A stretch of 64,000 nucleotides of DNA from positions 11,529 through 75,528 of the forward strand of contig JAWUWK010000028.1 in assembly GCA_034111875.1 (NCBI GenBank), given 5' to 3'. Positions 47,640-56,983 of the stretch are shown here, in pieces. Origin of the DNA: Rs1 sp034111875 (GTDB lineage Bacteria; Pseudomonadota; Gammaproteobacteria; Pseudomonadales; Balneatricaceae). Each line of letters begins with the position of its first letter. Position 1 is the first letter of the stretch. The translations under genes and the position numbers were made by a program. The notes beneath the pieces were generated by a model. That model made no database searches. It worked only from the letters and a program-made list of their open reading frames with translations, and was not told where the DNA came from.

Positions 47640-47666
47640 GCGCTTATTTATAAGCGCTATTTTTTA
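47640..47666. terminator. terminator between convergent rpoS and the APH/P-loop kinase gene
   Basis: GCGCTTA (47640-47646) pairs with TAAGCGC (47651-47657) around TTTA; TATTTTTTAA follows on the plus strand. It mainly serves rpoS. Confidence 0.8.
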
Positions 47667-47671
47667 AGTGA

Positions 47672-49255
47672 TTATTGGCTCTTAAGTTCAATTAAGAATC
47701 TGTCTATTGCCTGGTCGTCATCAGTGTCTACTTTATGTTGAAAGGGTATTTCATCTTGGCTTAGAAGCTGTTGATCTGAAGCTTGTAAAGCGAGTCTTTG
47801 CAGCGAGCGATCTCTGGTAATTGACTCCGTTCGAATTGCTTTTTTAAGACGCGCTTGCATTAAGTTATAATTGCATTGACAGCTAATGATTTTTATTGGG
47901 ACATTGTGTTTCGCTGCGAGGCGAAGATATTTCTGTCTAAAGTGCTGTTTGAGAAATGTCCCATCAACAATAACTTTGTACCCCATCGAAAGCAGTTGTT
48001 CGGTTAATTTAATCAAGTGGTGAGACAAACGTGAATTGACTTCTGGGCTGTGTAACTCAAGTTTTTTACCTTTTCTCTGTAGCTCTTTATAGATTCGGTC
48101 TCGCTCAATTTCCGATCTGATTCTGATCGCATTTATGGCTTTAATCATTTTGTGACTCAAATAGCTTTTGCCAGTGCCAGAGAGTCCGTGCATCAAGTAA
48201 ATCGCAGGTGGGCTTTGTTCTTGGTAGGATTGTGTTAAGTATAAATACTTTTTAAAGGTCTGATCATTCGCTTGGTTACCCAGTGTGGCTACTTTTGCCC
48301 GTACCATAGATCTGAAACTTTTATAAAAGTTGAGTAGCTGTAAACACTGATAGTCACCGGTTTTTTCTAAATAACGGTTTAAGGTCAGGTTAGCCCAAGC
48401 CGCTTTGTTGTTGGCTTCTAGATCCATCAGCAAAAACGCCAAATCAGAGCAAGTATCTAGCCATCTGAATTGCAGGTTGAATTCAATACAATCAAATAGG
48501 CGGACTTGATTTTGAAAATAGGTGACGTTACCTAAGTGTAAATCGCCATGGCATTCCCTTACAAAGCCTAGTTTACGGCGCTCTTTAAACACTTGAGTAA
48601 GCGCAGTGTGCTCTTGAGTAATCTGCGTGTAGAGTAACTTTAGCTTTGCAAGATCTTCACTGTCAGAGTAAAAATCCAGAGTATGGAGGAAGTTATCCGA
48701 TACCAGTTGCCAAATGTTATCAGGTTCACCCCAAGGGCTATTCGTAGTAACTGTCGGTAGCGTCAAATGAAATTTAGCCAACTGTTCAGCCAGTGCCTCA
48801 ATCCATGAAGGGTCAAATTTATTTTGTTGCAGCAAATCATTTAAACCGGCATTTGGATCAAACTGTTGCATGCGCACGGCGTATTCTAAAACTGCTGCAA
48901 GGGTAGTAGATTCAGTGTCTATTATAACCTCATCACCCAGAGTAAGATCACCGAATCGATGGTCGTTCAGAGCAATGATGGGTCTTTCCGCGGTGCCTGA
49001 AATGGCCACCACCGCTTGGTAGATGTCAGGGGCTAAACGTTGGTTTAAACGTAATTCTTCCTCGCAGTAAAAAAGTCTTTTTTCAAGAGTAGAAAAATCT
49101 AAAAAGCCAAAGTTCAGTTGTTTTTTGATTTTATATGCAAATTCACCGGTTAGCAGCACCCATGAAACTTGTGTCTCTATGATGCTGATCTCAGTAGTCA
49201 CTGGATGAGGATAACAGGCTGGGTTTTTAAGTGCTTGAATGAAACTAGGTAACAT
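47672..49255 (-). CDS. bifunctional aminoglycoside-phosphotransferase-like / P-loop kinase protein
   Basis: 527 residues joining two kinase folds. The first (about 30-330) is APH/choline-kinase-like, with the catalytic loop HGDLHLGN at 236-243 and the metal-binding FDCIEF at 254-259. The second (about 350-525) is a P-loop kinase of the zeta-toxin/gluconate-kinase type, with GLSGTGKS at 357-364 and IVDGTFLK further on. Both active sites look intact. The same fusion occurs next to mrcB in pseudomonads, from memory, and its substrates are unknown. It diverges from mrcB. Resistance is not implied by the APH label. Confidence 0.85.
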   Translation of the reverse strand: MLPSFIQALKNPACYPHPVTTEISIIETQVSWVLLTGEFAYKIKKQLNFGFLDFSTLEKRLFYCEEELRLNQRLAPDIYQAVVAISGTAERPIIALNDHRFGDLTLGDEVIIDTESTTLAAVLEYAVRMQQFDPNAGLNDLLQQNKFDPSWIEALAEQLAKFHLTLPTVTTNSPWGEPDNIWQLVSDNFLHTLDFYSDSEDLAKLKLLYTQITQEHTALTQVFKERRKLGFVRECHGDLHLGNVTYFQNQVRLFDCIEFNLQFRWLDTCSDLAFLLMDLEANNKAAWANLTLNRYLEKTGDYQCLQLLNFYKSFRSMVRAKVATLGNQANDQTFKKYLYLTQSYQEQSPPAIYLMHGLSGTGKSYLSHKMIKAINAIRIRSEIERDRIYKELQRKGKKLELHSPEVNSRLSHHLIKLTEQLLSMGYKVIVDGTFLKQHFRQKYLRLAAKHNVPIKIISCQCNYNLMQARLKKAIRTESITRDRSLQRLALQASDQQLLSQDEIPFQHKVDTDDDQAIDRFLIELKSQ

Positions 49256-49403
49256 ATAAACCTATTAATTGTGCCTATTAAACAAAAAATCATGCGATTT
49301 CTCTGTTGGGGCGTCGATTATACTAGAAAAACAGTCTCAGCTCTATAAAGCTGTTTCTGGGGATTGTACAATAGCCTTAATCTAACATTGATAACAATTA
49401 CCT

Positions 49404-51779
49404 ATGCCGCCTCGATATAAAGCTAAAGCAAAGAGCACACGAAAAAAAACGCCTATAAAAGCTCGTAAACGACTGAATATTTGGCGTTGGATTATTTATT
49501 TTTGTTTAAAATTAAGTTTAATTGTAGTTATATTTGCCAGTATTGCTCTGTTTTATTTCGATGCGCAAATTCGTGAAAAATTTGAGGGAAAACGCTGGTC
49601 AATACCAGCAAAAGTATACGCTAGGCCACTAAACCTATATGTCGGTCTAGAACTCAGTATTGCTGAACTTAAGATTGAACTCAAAGGCCTAGGCTATCGT
49701 TTTGTCAAGAAAGCGAGTAACCCCGGACAAGTTGAGATCGCTGCGACTAGAGTCAAAGTTTATACGCGAGGCTTTGAATTTGTAGACGGCAGTGAAGTAT
49801 CACAACAGCTCACTATTAGCTTTGCCAATGGGGCAATTAGTAAAATTATTTCAGCTGACAATAGCCCAATATCTATTTCTCGGCTGGAACCTATCTTAAT
49901 TGGGGGTATCTACCCTAAAAACAATGAAGATAGAGACCTTATTAGACTTTCACAAGCCCCTGAAGGTTTGGTCTCGGCCCTGATTGCGATAGAAGATAGA
50001 AGTTACTACGATCATTTTGGGATATCTCCGAAAGGCATCGCAAGAGCGATGTGGGTGAATCTCAAAGTCGGGCGCTTTGTTCAAGGTGGTAGTACATTAA
50101 CCCAACAGTTGATTAAAAATTTCTACCTGACGTCTGAGAGAACATTGATTCGTAAATTGATCGAAATGCCCATGGCAATCGTTTTAGATTTTCGTTACAG
50201 CAAAGATGAAATCCTTGAAGCCTATTTGAATGAAGTCTATTTAGGCCAAGAAGGTGCTAGGGCCATCCATGGATTCGGCTTAGCCTCTCAGTACTTTTTT
50301 TCAAGACCTATCAGTGAATTAAAGCTACATCAAGTTGCCCTGCTGGCCGCAATGGTAAAAGGCCCGTCTTTTTACGATCCCAGACGCAGGCCTGAAAGAG
50401 CAAAAAAACGGCGTAATTTAGTTCTCAAAGTGATGGCGGAAAGTGGCAATATTAGCCAGAAACAATATAAATATTATGCTGGATTAAGTCTGAGTGTGGT
50501 TAAACAAAAAAGTTTGCACAAGGGAGCTTACCCTGCCTACTTAGATTTAGTTAGGCGCAAGCTCAACCAGAGCTACAATGAACAAGATCTTAGTTCAGAA
50601 GGTCTGAGAATATTCACTAGTTTGGATCCCATTTCACAAGCTAAAGCTGAAAAAGCACTCGCTGGCAGCCTTTTTGCTCTGCAAAAAAAATACCCTAAAA
50701 AGACCCTTAATCTAGAAGCTAGCATGGTAATTACCAACCCCCAAACAGGCGAAGTATTAACTGTTATAGGCGGTAAAAAAACTAAATATAAAGGCTTTAA
50801 CCGTGCAATTGATGCCGTAAGGGCAGTGGGTTCCCTCATTAAACCCGCGGTTTATCTTACCGGTTTGCAACGTGGCTATACCTTGGCGAGTATCCTTGAT
50901 GATGGGGCGTTGTCAGTGCCAATCAAAGGTGGGAAGCCCTGGCAGCCAAGGAATTTTGATAGGAAAAGTCACGGTAATGTACCTTATTATCTGGCGCTGG
51001 CGAAGTCATACAATCAATCAACAGCTAGGCTCGGTCTAGAGATTGGACTGGACAAAGTGATTAACACTATCCATAAATTGGGAGTAGAGCGAGAAATTAA
51101 AGAGTACCCATCACTGTTGCTCGGAGCCCAAGGCATGACACCCATTGAAGTGGCTGGAATGTATCAAACGATTGCCGCCAATGGCTTTTTGATGCCTGTT
51201 AGGGCGATACGAACAGTCACCGACAAAGATGGCCGCGAGCTGTCAAGATACCCATTTAAAGTCAAGCAGGTCATAGACTCTCAATCTGTCTACCAACTCC
51301 AATACGCCATGCAGCAAGTAGTGCAATTGGGCTCAGGACGTTATGCCAACTCGCAAATTCCATCTAAGATGGGCCTTGCGGGTAAAACAGGTACCAGTAA
51401 TGACCAGCGCGATAGCTGGTTCGCTGGCTTTGCTGGCAATAAGTTAGCGGTTGTTTGGTTAGGTAAAGATGACAACACTTCGCTGCCATTTACAGGCGCC
51501 TCCGGCGCCTTGCGTGTATGGACTGCCTATATGAAATCTGAATCTTTATTACCCTTTAAACCACCGATACCTGAGGGTATAGAGTTTGGCTATATAGACC
51601 CAAATACTGGCTTTAGTGTGGATGCTGACTGTTTGTACAGTAAAAGAATCCCTTTTAGGCGAGGAGATCTACCGCCCTTTGCCTACGACTGTGGGTTAGG
51701 GAGTAATGTTGACAGTATTGAGAGTCGGTCAGAGGATAAAAAAACTAAGACTTGGCTTGAAACAATATTCAGTCAGTAG
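49404..51779 (+). CDS. mrcB: penicillin-binding protein 1b
   Basis: A bifunctional class A PBP that polymerises and crosslinks peptidoglycan. 791 residues: basic cytoplasmic tail, one membrane helix (about 29-52), a UB2H domain (about 70-155) that binds an activating lipoprotein, a GT51 glycosyltransferase with catalytic Glu197 in IEDRSYYDHFG and QGGSTLTQQLIKNF, then the transpeptidase. The three transpeptidase motifs are present: SLIK, SYN and KTGTS. The TPR lipoprotein gene follows in the same direction. Confidence 0.95.
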   Translation: MPPRYKAKAKSTRKKTPIKARKRLNIWRWIIYFCLKLSLIVVIFASIALFYFDAQIREKFEGKRWSIPAKVYARPLNLYVGLELSIAELKIELKGLGYRFVKKASNPGQVEIAATRVKVYTRGFEFVDGSEVSQQLTISFANGAISKIISADNSPISISRLEPILIGGIYPKNNEDRDLIRLSQAPEGLVSALIAIEDRSYYDHFGISPKGIARAMWVNLKVGRFVQGGSTLTQQLIKNFYLTSERTLIRKLIEMPMAIVLDFRYSKDEILEAYLNEVYLGQEGARAIHGFGLASQYFFSRPISELKLHQVALLAAMVKGPSFYDPRRRPERAKKRRNLVLKVMAESGNISQKQYKYYAGLSLSVVKQKSLHKGAYPAYLDLVRRKLNQSYNEQDLSSEGLRIFTSLDPISQAKAEKALAGSLFALQKKYPKKTLNLEASMVITNPQTGEVLTVIGGKKTKYKGFNRAIDAVRAVGSLIKPAVYLTGLQRGYTLASILDDGALSVPIKGGKPWQPRNFDRKSHGNVPYYLALAKSYNQSTARLGLEIGLDKVINTIHKLGVEREIKEYPSLLLGAQGMTPIEVAGMYQTIAANGFLMPVRAIRTVTDKDGRELSRYPFKVKQVIDSQSVYQLQYAMQQVVQLGSGRYANSQIPSKMGLAGKTGTSNDQRDSWFAGFAGNKLAVVWLGKDDNTSLPFTGASGALRVWTAYMKSESLLPFKPPIPEGIEFGYIDPNTGFSVDADCLYSKRIPFRRGDLPPFAYDCGLGSNVDSIESRSEDKKTKTWLETIFSQ

Positions 51780-51899
51780 TGATTAAATTGTTTTAGTTTA
51801 TAAAAGCAATTCAATTTGTTGGGCCGTGATGTTGTTCTTAGCGTTAACAGGTATGATTGGCGACATGTTATTTTATATAGATAAAGTGAAGGAAGTTTT

Positions 51900-52496
51900 A
51901 TGACGAATTTTTACCCAGTAGCTAAATTAGTCGCCATGGCTGTTGTTGTGTTATTGATAACAGGCTGCTCCGTGACAGGTGTGAATAAAGTGGCGATTGA
52001 AGATCGATCGATAAATGGTCAAGTAACTTCGCAGTCGGCGTCACGACAAGCCGCTGAAGTTGAAGTGACGGCTCTCAATTTAAAACCCAGCTTTAAAGCC
52101 AGTAACAATAGTGGCGAGGTAATAAACAGTGACGTTAGTCGTCAATCTAAGGCGCCTGAAGTTGCATCGAAAGTACAAAAACCAGCCACTGTTGCGCTAC
52201 TTAATACCGCAAAATATCAAACCAATAGTGGCAGCTTAAGATCTGCTCAATCTAGTTTAGAGCGCGCGTTAAGAATCTCGCCTAACGATCCCGAGGTCTA
52301 TTTATCATTGGCTGAAGTTCACAGGCGTTTAGGTGAATATATTCAAGCTGAACAAATGACTTTGAAAGGCATCGCTGTGGCGGCGGGGCAAAGTAAAAAA
52401 TTGCGTAGTTTGTGGAGTGCTTTAGCAAAAATTCGCTCTGAATCAGGTGATGCAGAAGGGGCTAATGAGGCTTTTCAAAAATCCCAAAGTTACTAA
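51900..52496 (+). CDS. TPR-containing lipoprotein downstream of mrcB
   Basis: 198 residues, signal peptide and lipobox LLITGC ending about Cys23. A Ser/Ala/Val-rich unstructured region follows to about residue 95, and then two or three TPR units (about 98-195), for example SAQSSLERALRISPNDPEVY. The placement 120 bases after mrcB suggests it may work with PBP1b in a role like LpoB, but I infer this from position only. An AAGGAAG ribosome site lies before the ATG. Confidence 0.75.
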   Translation: MTNFYPVAKLVAMAVVVLLITGCSVTGVNKVAIEDRSINGQVTSQSASRQAAEVEVTALNLKPSFKASNNSGEVINSDVSRQSKAPEVASKVQKPATVALLNTAKYQTNSGSLRSAQSSLERALRISPNDPEVYLSLAEVHRRLGEYIQAEQMTLKGIAVAAGQSKKLRSLWSALAKIRSESGDAEGANEAFQKSQSY

Positions 52497-52683
52497 AAAA
52501 AGTTGAGTTGTCGGATATTCGGTTAGCGCAAGTTTGGAGTCTGTCTTACTGAGCGCTAATCTATTGCGAAAAATCAGTATTTGAGCCAATTCTGTTTTCC
52601 TCGCTAGGCTTGATCACCCTCTGCTGACAACTCGGCAAGAGCAATAGTGTGGTGATTGCGCATCCTTACTCCGATGCGCTGGT

Positions 52684-53322
52684 TTAGGGTATGGGTTGCG
52701 AGGTCCTGGGTTCAGTTTCCAGCCACCTATTAACCACTAAACAGATTAAAATTAACGCAATACTTAATGAGAGGTTATAGCCGACAGTATTGGAGTAGAG
52801 ATCGATTAGAGCGTTATTGTTAAACATTAGGTTTGCTGAACCGAAGCAAATAAGGGCAAGAATGCGAATTAAATAAGTCTTAGCGGTTGTATCTACTGGC
52901 TTATAAAGCAGACCAAAAGCGACAATCGCTAGACAAATAATGGCGATGCCATGGCTATAATAATCACCTATCTCTGCTCTTCTACAGAGTTCGAAACTGG
53001 CGATAAGCGCCAAACACCATCTTCCCCATGTGCCTTTAGTAAACGCTCTGTCTAACTTAATACTGAGCAGGACTGAGCAGAGTAGAGGCAGCGCTAAAAA
53101 TTGATGTAAATTTTCAAGCATCAACAACAAGGTACTGCTTTGTTCACCCTCAGGGTTTATAAACAAGGGTAGTACTGCCGAACTACAAATGAACATGCAG
53201 CTCAACCCAATCAGGCTGGCGTTAATTTTGCTCTGCTGGGTTAACTTATAGGGTTGACGATACAGCAGTATGGCTGCAAATAGGCTGGCCAGTGACAGCA
53301 CTACATAGCTCAGTGTCTGCAT
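52684..53322 (-). CDS. hypothetical multi-pass membrane protein linked to hemL
   Basis: 212 residues with about six or seven hydrophobic segments spread along the whole length, so an inner-membrane protein. It shares its first base with the last base of hemL, so it is translationally coupled to that gene. No family recognised. The short polar tail is Pro/Arg-rich. Its coupling to a heme precursor enzyme is the only clue to its role. Confidence 0.65.
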   Translation of the reverse strand: MQTLSYVVLSLASLFAAILLYRQPYKLTQQSKINASLIGLSCMFICSSAVLPLFINPEGEQSSTLLLMLENLHQFLALPLLCSVLLSIKLDRAFTKGTWGRWCLALIASFELCRRAEIGDYYSHGIAIICLAIVAFGLLYKPVDTTAKTYLIRILALICFGSANLMFNNNALIDLYSNTVGYNLSLSIALILICLVVNRWLETEPRTSQPIP

Positions 53323-54605
53323 TAGAGTGTTTTAAAAACCTTAGCCGCTGCAGCGATCGTTTCTTCGATATCTCGCTGGCTGGTGGCTGCCGACATAAAA
53401 CCTGTTTCATAAGCTGAGGGAGCTAAGTATATGCCTTGGGCCAGCATACCTTGGAAGAATTTAGCGAATCTTTGGGTATCACAAGCCGTGGCTTGAGCAA
53501 AACAAGTCACTTGTTTTTGCTCGGTAAAGAAAATGCCGAACATGCCCCCAATATAGGTACTAGTTAAACCAATACCTGCAGCAGCAGCCACTGCTTCAAG
53601 CCCCTGAGTTAGAAACTCCGATTTGGCGGCTAATTCATCATAAATACTTGGGTTATTAGCGAGTGCGGTGAGCATCGTAAGTCCGGCACACATGGATAGT
53701 GGGTTACCTGAAAGAGTACCCGCTTGATAAACTGGCCCCAGTGGCGCTATGTGTTGCATTATGTGTTTTTTGCCACCAAAGGCTCCGACAGGTAAACCAC
53801 CACCAATAATTTTACCTAGAGTAGTAAGGTCCGGCGTAACACCAAAAGCTTGTTGCGCGCCGCCTAAGGCTACTCTAAAGCCGGTCATTACTTCGTCAAA
53901 AATTAACACTGTGCCATATTGATCACATATCTCTCTGAGTCCTTGTAAAAAATCTTCTTCAGGTAAAATGCAGTTCATGTTACCTGCCACAGGTTCTACT
54001 ATAATGCAGGCAATTTGATCGCCCAACTCTTCAAAAGCGCTGCGTACACTGTCTAAATTATTAAAGTCTAAAGTTATGGTGTGTTCAGCAATAGCGGCAG
54101 GTACGCCGGGAGAATTAGGCTCGCCTAAAGTTAATGCCCCAGAGCCTGCTTTAACTAACAGTGAGTCGCTATGGCCGTGGTAACAGCCTTCAAATTTAAC
54201 GATTTTATCGCGCTGGGTAAAGCCGCGGGCTAAACGAATAGCCGACATAGTCGCTTCAGTGCCTGAGTTAACCATGCGAACCATTTCAATAGAAGGCATG
54301 ATCTCGCAGACTTTATCGGCGAGTAATGTCTCTACTGCTGTCGGTGCGCCGAAGCCTAAGCCATTGTCTAAACTTTGTTTAACCGCATCGATAACAGGTT
54401 GGTAAGCGTGGCCTAAAATCATAGGTCCCCAAGAGCCCACATAATCTATGTATCTCTGTCCGTCTTCGTCGTAAAGGTAAGCCCCTTCGCCTCTGTTAAA
54501 AAAGATAGGAGAGCCGCCGACACTATTAAAAGCGCGGACCGGCGAGTTAACGCCGCCAGGTATATGTTTCTGTGCTGCTGCAAACAGTTCTTCAGAACGA
54601 GACAT
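53322..54605 (-). CDS. hemL: glutamate-1-semialdehyde 2,1-aminomutase
   Basis: Last step of the C5 route to 5-aminolevulinate for heme. 427 residues, class III aminotransferase fold. Visible are HIPGGVNSPVRAFNSVGGSP, GSWGPMILGHA, GCYHGHSDSLLVKAGSGA, FDEVMTGFRVALGGAQ and the PLP-binding Lys in LTTLGKIIGGGLPVGAFGG. Complete. Confidence 0.97.
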   Translation of the reverse strand: MSRSEELFAAAQKHIPGGVNSPVRAFNSVGGSPIFFNRGEGAYLYDEDGQRYIDYVGSWGPMILGHAYQPVIDAVKQSLDNGLGFGAPTAVETLLADKVCEIMPSIEMVRMVNSGTEATMSAIRLARGFTQRDKIVKFEGCYHGHSDSLLVKAGSGALTLGEPNSPGVPAAIAEHTITLDFNNLDSVRSAFEELGDQIACIIVEPVAGNMNCILPEEDFLQGLREICDQYGTVLIFDEVMTGFRVALGGAQQAFGVTPDLTTLGKIIGGGLPVGAFGGKKHIMQHIAPLGPVYQAGTLSGNPLSMCAGLTMLTALANNPSIYDELAAKSEFLTQGLEAVAAAAGIGLTSTYIGGMFGIFFTEQKQVTCFAQATACDTQRFAKFFQGMLAQGIYLAPSAYETGFMSAATSQRDIEETIAAAAKVFKTL

Positions 54606-54766
54606 GATTGAAATCCTTAAACTAAATGTATACGGGTAATGAGTATTGGTGGGGCATTATCCTCTGTTAAACTCGGATGCACCAGTGATGTTTGCACAAA
54701 TTTTAACACCGCTATATAGACTATACCCGCTCTAATCTGATTTAAAAAAACACCTTGGTGTCATCC

Positions 54767-56524
54767 CTAGACATATTGTTTATCGTCATAGTAATTTTTT
54801 ATTTGGCCGCGTGAAAGCAAGCCAATTAGATGATCGCTGTGGTTATAGACGCAAAGTAAATCAGCTTGATTTTGGTTCATCAATTGCAGCGCATCGTACA
54901 AGGTCACTTTTAGATTAACTTTGATTATTTTATAGCGCTCGGCGGGGATCCTATTTAAATCTACGATGCCATCTTTTTCCACCAAATTGCATTGCATAAA
55001 ATTTTCGAGATTAGTGGCGGGGAAAATAAAGATAGGTAAATCGTCATCTTTGATGATAAACCACATTCTGTTTTGCACTATCATTCGTTTCGCTTGGTTA
55101 TAGGTTATCTTTGCGTAGCTAAATTGAAAGTTTCTACTCATTGCTTTTGCCACAGAAGCTCGGGTTAAAATTTGTTCCAATGGCCCTAAACGATAATCTA
55201 AACCTTGAGCTTGCAAGGAGGCGAGGAAAGCCGAGGGAGTAATGCAAATATAGCGGCTGGTAAAGTTGGCGACGACAATGGCAATCATTGCTGGAAATAT
55301 TATGTGTGGGTTGTAAGTGAGCTCAAGCAAGGCTATTAAGGCCGCTAGAGGGGCATTTAACACCGCAGCCATCATAGCCCCCATACCTAGCATAGCGTAC
55401 AAGCCAATATGTGAAACAGACGTCGGGATAAAGAAAGTATTGTAAAACAATGTAGGGTAAAAAAAACTACCGTAAATACCCAATAAAGCGCCGCACACAG
55501 CGCCTATGAACAAGCTGGGCCCGATGAGGCCTGCCGGCATCCCCAGGCCTAAAATAATTGGTGTTAAAAGTACTTTAGCAATTAAAATGCCCAGCAGTGC
55601 GTTAGCATCTAGTTTCCCCAAAAAAGTATCTTCTATAGTGTCATATCCCGTTCCCATCACTTGTGGGTAGGCGATAGCGACTATGCCTGTTAGCAGACCC
55701 GCAAGTATCAGTTTGTGTTGTAGAGGCCAGCTGATTTTTTGGCTTGTAAAAATCATTAGTTTGATAAATAGGGTGGCTAATAAGCCTATAATAATCCCCA
55801 GCAACATTATCCAAGGAATCTCTGAATAACTGAGAATTCCAAATGCAGGAACGTCGAAGAGAGGCGCTGAAGAAAAAATTAAGCGGGTAATTAAGGAGCT
55901 AGTAACCGCGGCGACAATGACCGGTGTGAAACCGGCGACCGTATATTCAATTAAGATCACTTCCATAGCAAAAATGACCCCTGCTAAGGGGGTGTTAAAC
56001 GCCGCCGAAATAGCAGCTGCAGCGCCGCAGGCAAGTAAAATCCGTTGGGCGTTATGTGGAATATGTAATGCCTGTCCAAGCATGCTGGATAAGCTGGCAC
56101 CCATATAGATAGCAGGCCCTTCACGCCCGACAGACTGACCACTGACTAGAGCCACAACAGCGACAAGAAATTGGGCTAATAAATTTTTGCCTGAAATATA
56201 GCCCTGATGGTACACCAGCCTTTCTAGTAGATGTACTATGCCGACTTTGTTTTTTATCAGCGGCCAATAGGTATACATCAGGGATAAAACGAGTCCGCCG
56301 ATGCTTGGAAACAAAAAACGCTGTTCTAGACTGAGGCTTTCAAAGTTCTCCACATGGCCGGTGAGTATCAAGCTTAGAGGCGTATCAATTGCAAATCTAA
56401 ACAGTGCGATCAGCAGGCCACAGCCAATACCGCAAATAAAGCCCAATGCGACAAGTTGTGGCATGGCTTCATAACTGGCAAGTTGGTCTCGAAAATTTTG
56501 CAGAGAAAAATTTGCTTTTATCAT
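54767..56524 (-). CDS. ClC-type voltage-gated chloride channel/transporter with CBS domain
   Basis: 585 residues: a ClC core with about 18 helices (to about 430) and a C-terminal regulatory region (about 450-585) with CBS-like sequence ending near DLLCVYNHSDHLIGLLSRGQ. The gating segment is GREGP at 133-137 with Glu135 as the fast-gate residue; a second filter segment is GMPAGLIGPSLFIGA. The usual GSGIP Ser-loop is replaced by KNKVGIVHLL, so selectivity may differ from classical chloride channels. Family certain, transported ion uncertain. Confidence 0.87.
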   Translation of the reverse strand: MIKANFSLQNFRDQLASYEAMPQLVALGFICGIGCGLLIALFRFAIDTPLSLILTGHVENFESLSLEQRFLFPSIGGLVLSLMYTYWPLIKNKVGIVHLLERLVYHQGYISGKNLLAQFLVAVVALVSGQSVGREGPAIYMGASLSSMLGQALHIPHNAQRILLACGAAAAISAAFNTPLAGVIFAMEVILIEYTVAGFTPVIVAAVTSSLITRLIFSSAPLFDVPAFGILSYSEIPWIMLLGIIIGLLATLFIKLMIFTSQKISWPLQHKLILAGLLTGIVAIAYPQVMGTGYDTIEDTFLGKLDANALLGILIAKVLLTPIILGLGMPAGLIGPSLFIGAVCGALLGIYGSFFYPTLFYNTFFIPTSVSHIGLYAMLGMGAMMAAVLNAPLAALIALLELTYNPHIIFPAMIAIVVANFTSRYICITPSAFLASLQAQGLDYRLGPLEQILTRASVAKAMSRNFQFSYAKITYNQAKRMIVQNRMWFIIKDDDLPIFIFPATNLENFMQCNLVEKDGIVDLNRIPAERYKIIKVNLKVTLYDALQLMNQNQADLLCVYNHSDHLIGLLSRGQIKNYYDDKQYV

Positions 56525-56983
56525 GACCGGCCTAGTGCCTAGTGAGGGTGGGCCGAGTATAGCAGCGTGAATGCAATCGCGCTTAACTATCTGCTTACAG
56601 CGATGAGCCTGCTAAGCTGTTTGATTATGAGCTCGCAGGTTAGCCGCCAGATAGAGGTATTGGACTTAGAGTCTTCAATATTAGAGAGTTCAGTATGACT
56701 CGCGTTTAATAAGCCAGTTTAATTCAGTTGTTTAGTTAGCTGAAATATAGTGTCCTTATGCAGAGGTCTAATCTTCTTAGCGACATATTTTGGTGTGTTG
56801 CTTCTTTCGACGAGGGATTGCGCGCAAATGCTATGCAGAGCATGACTACTCAATAAATTGCTGCGCAAGTGATTTCTTCATGACAAGTTCTCTGGCATAA
56901 TTGCCAGTGTGTATTTTTGCTCTTTTGAGCGCGCCTGAAATCTGGGTGCAACTACTTAATACCTTAAATCAGTGAGATAGATT
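56525..56983. other. 459-base gap upstream of the aldolase gene, no gene seen
   Basis: No credible gene. It holds an inverted repeat CTGGCA (56892-56897), TAAT, TGCCAG (56902-56907), about 75 bases upstream of the aldolase start, which could be an operator or hairpin. The GG-to-GC spacing is too short for a sigma-54 site. Confidence 0.45.

Noticed and set aside
56892..56907. Possible sigma-54 promoter before the aldolase gene
   Set aside because: The GG and GC pairs are seven bases apart rather than the ten needed.
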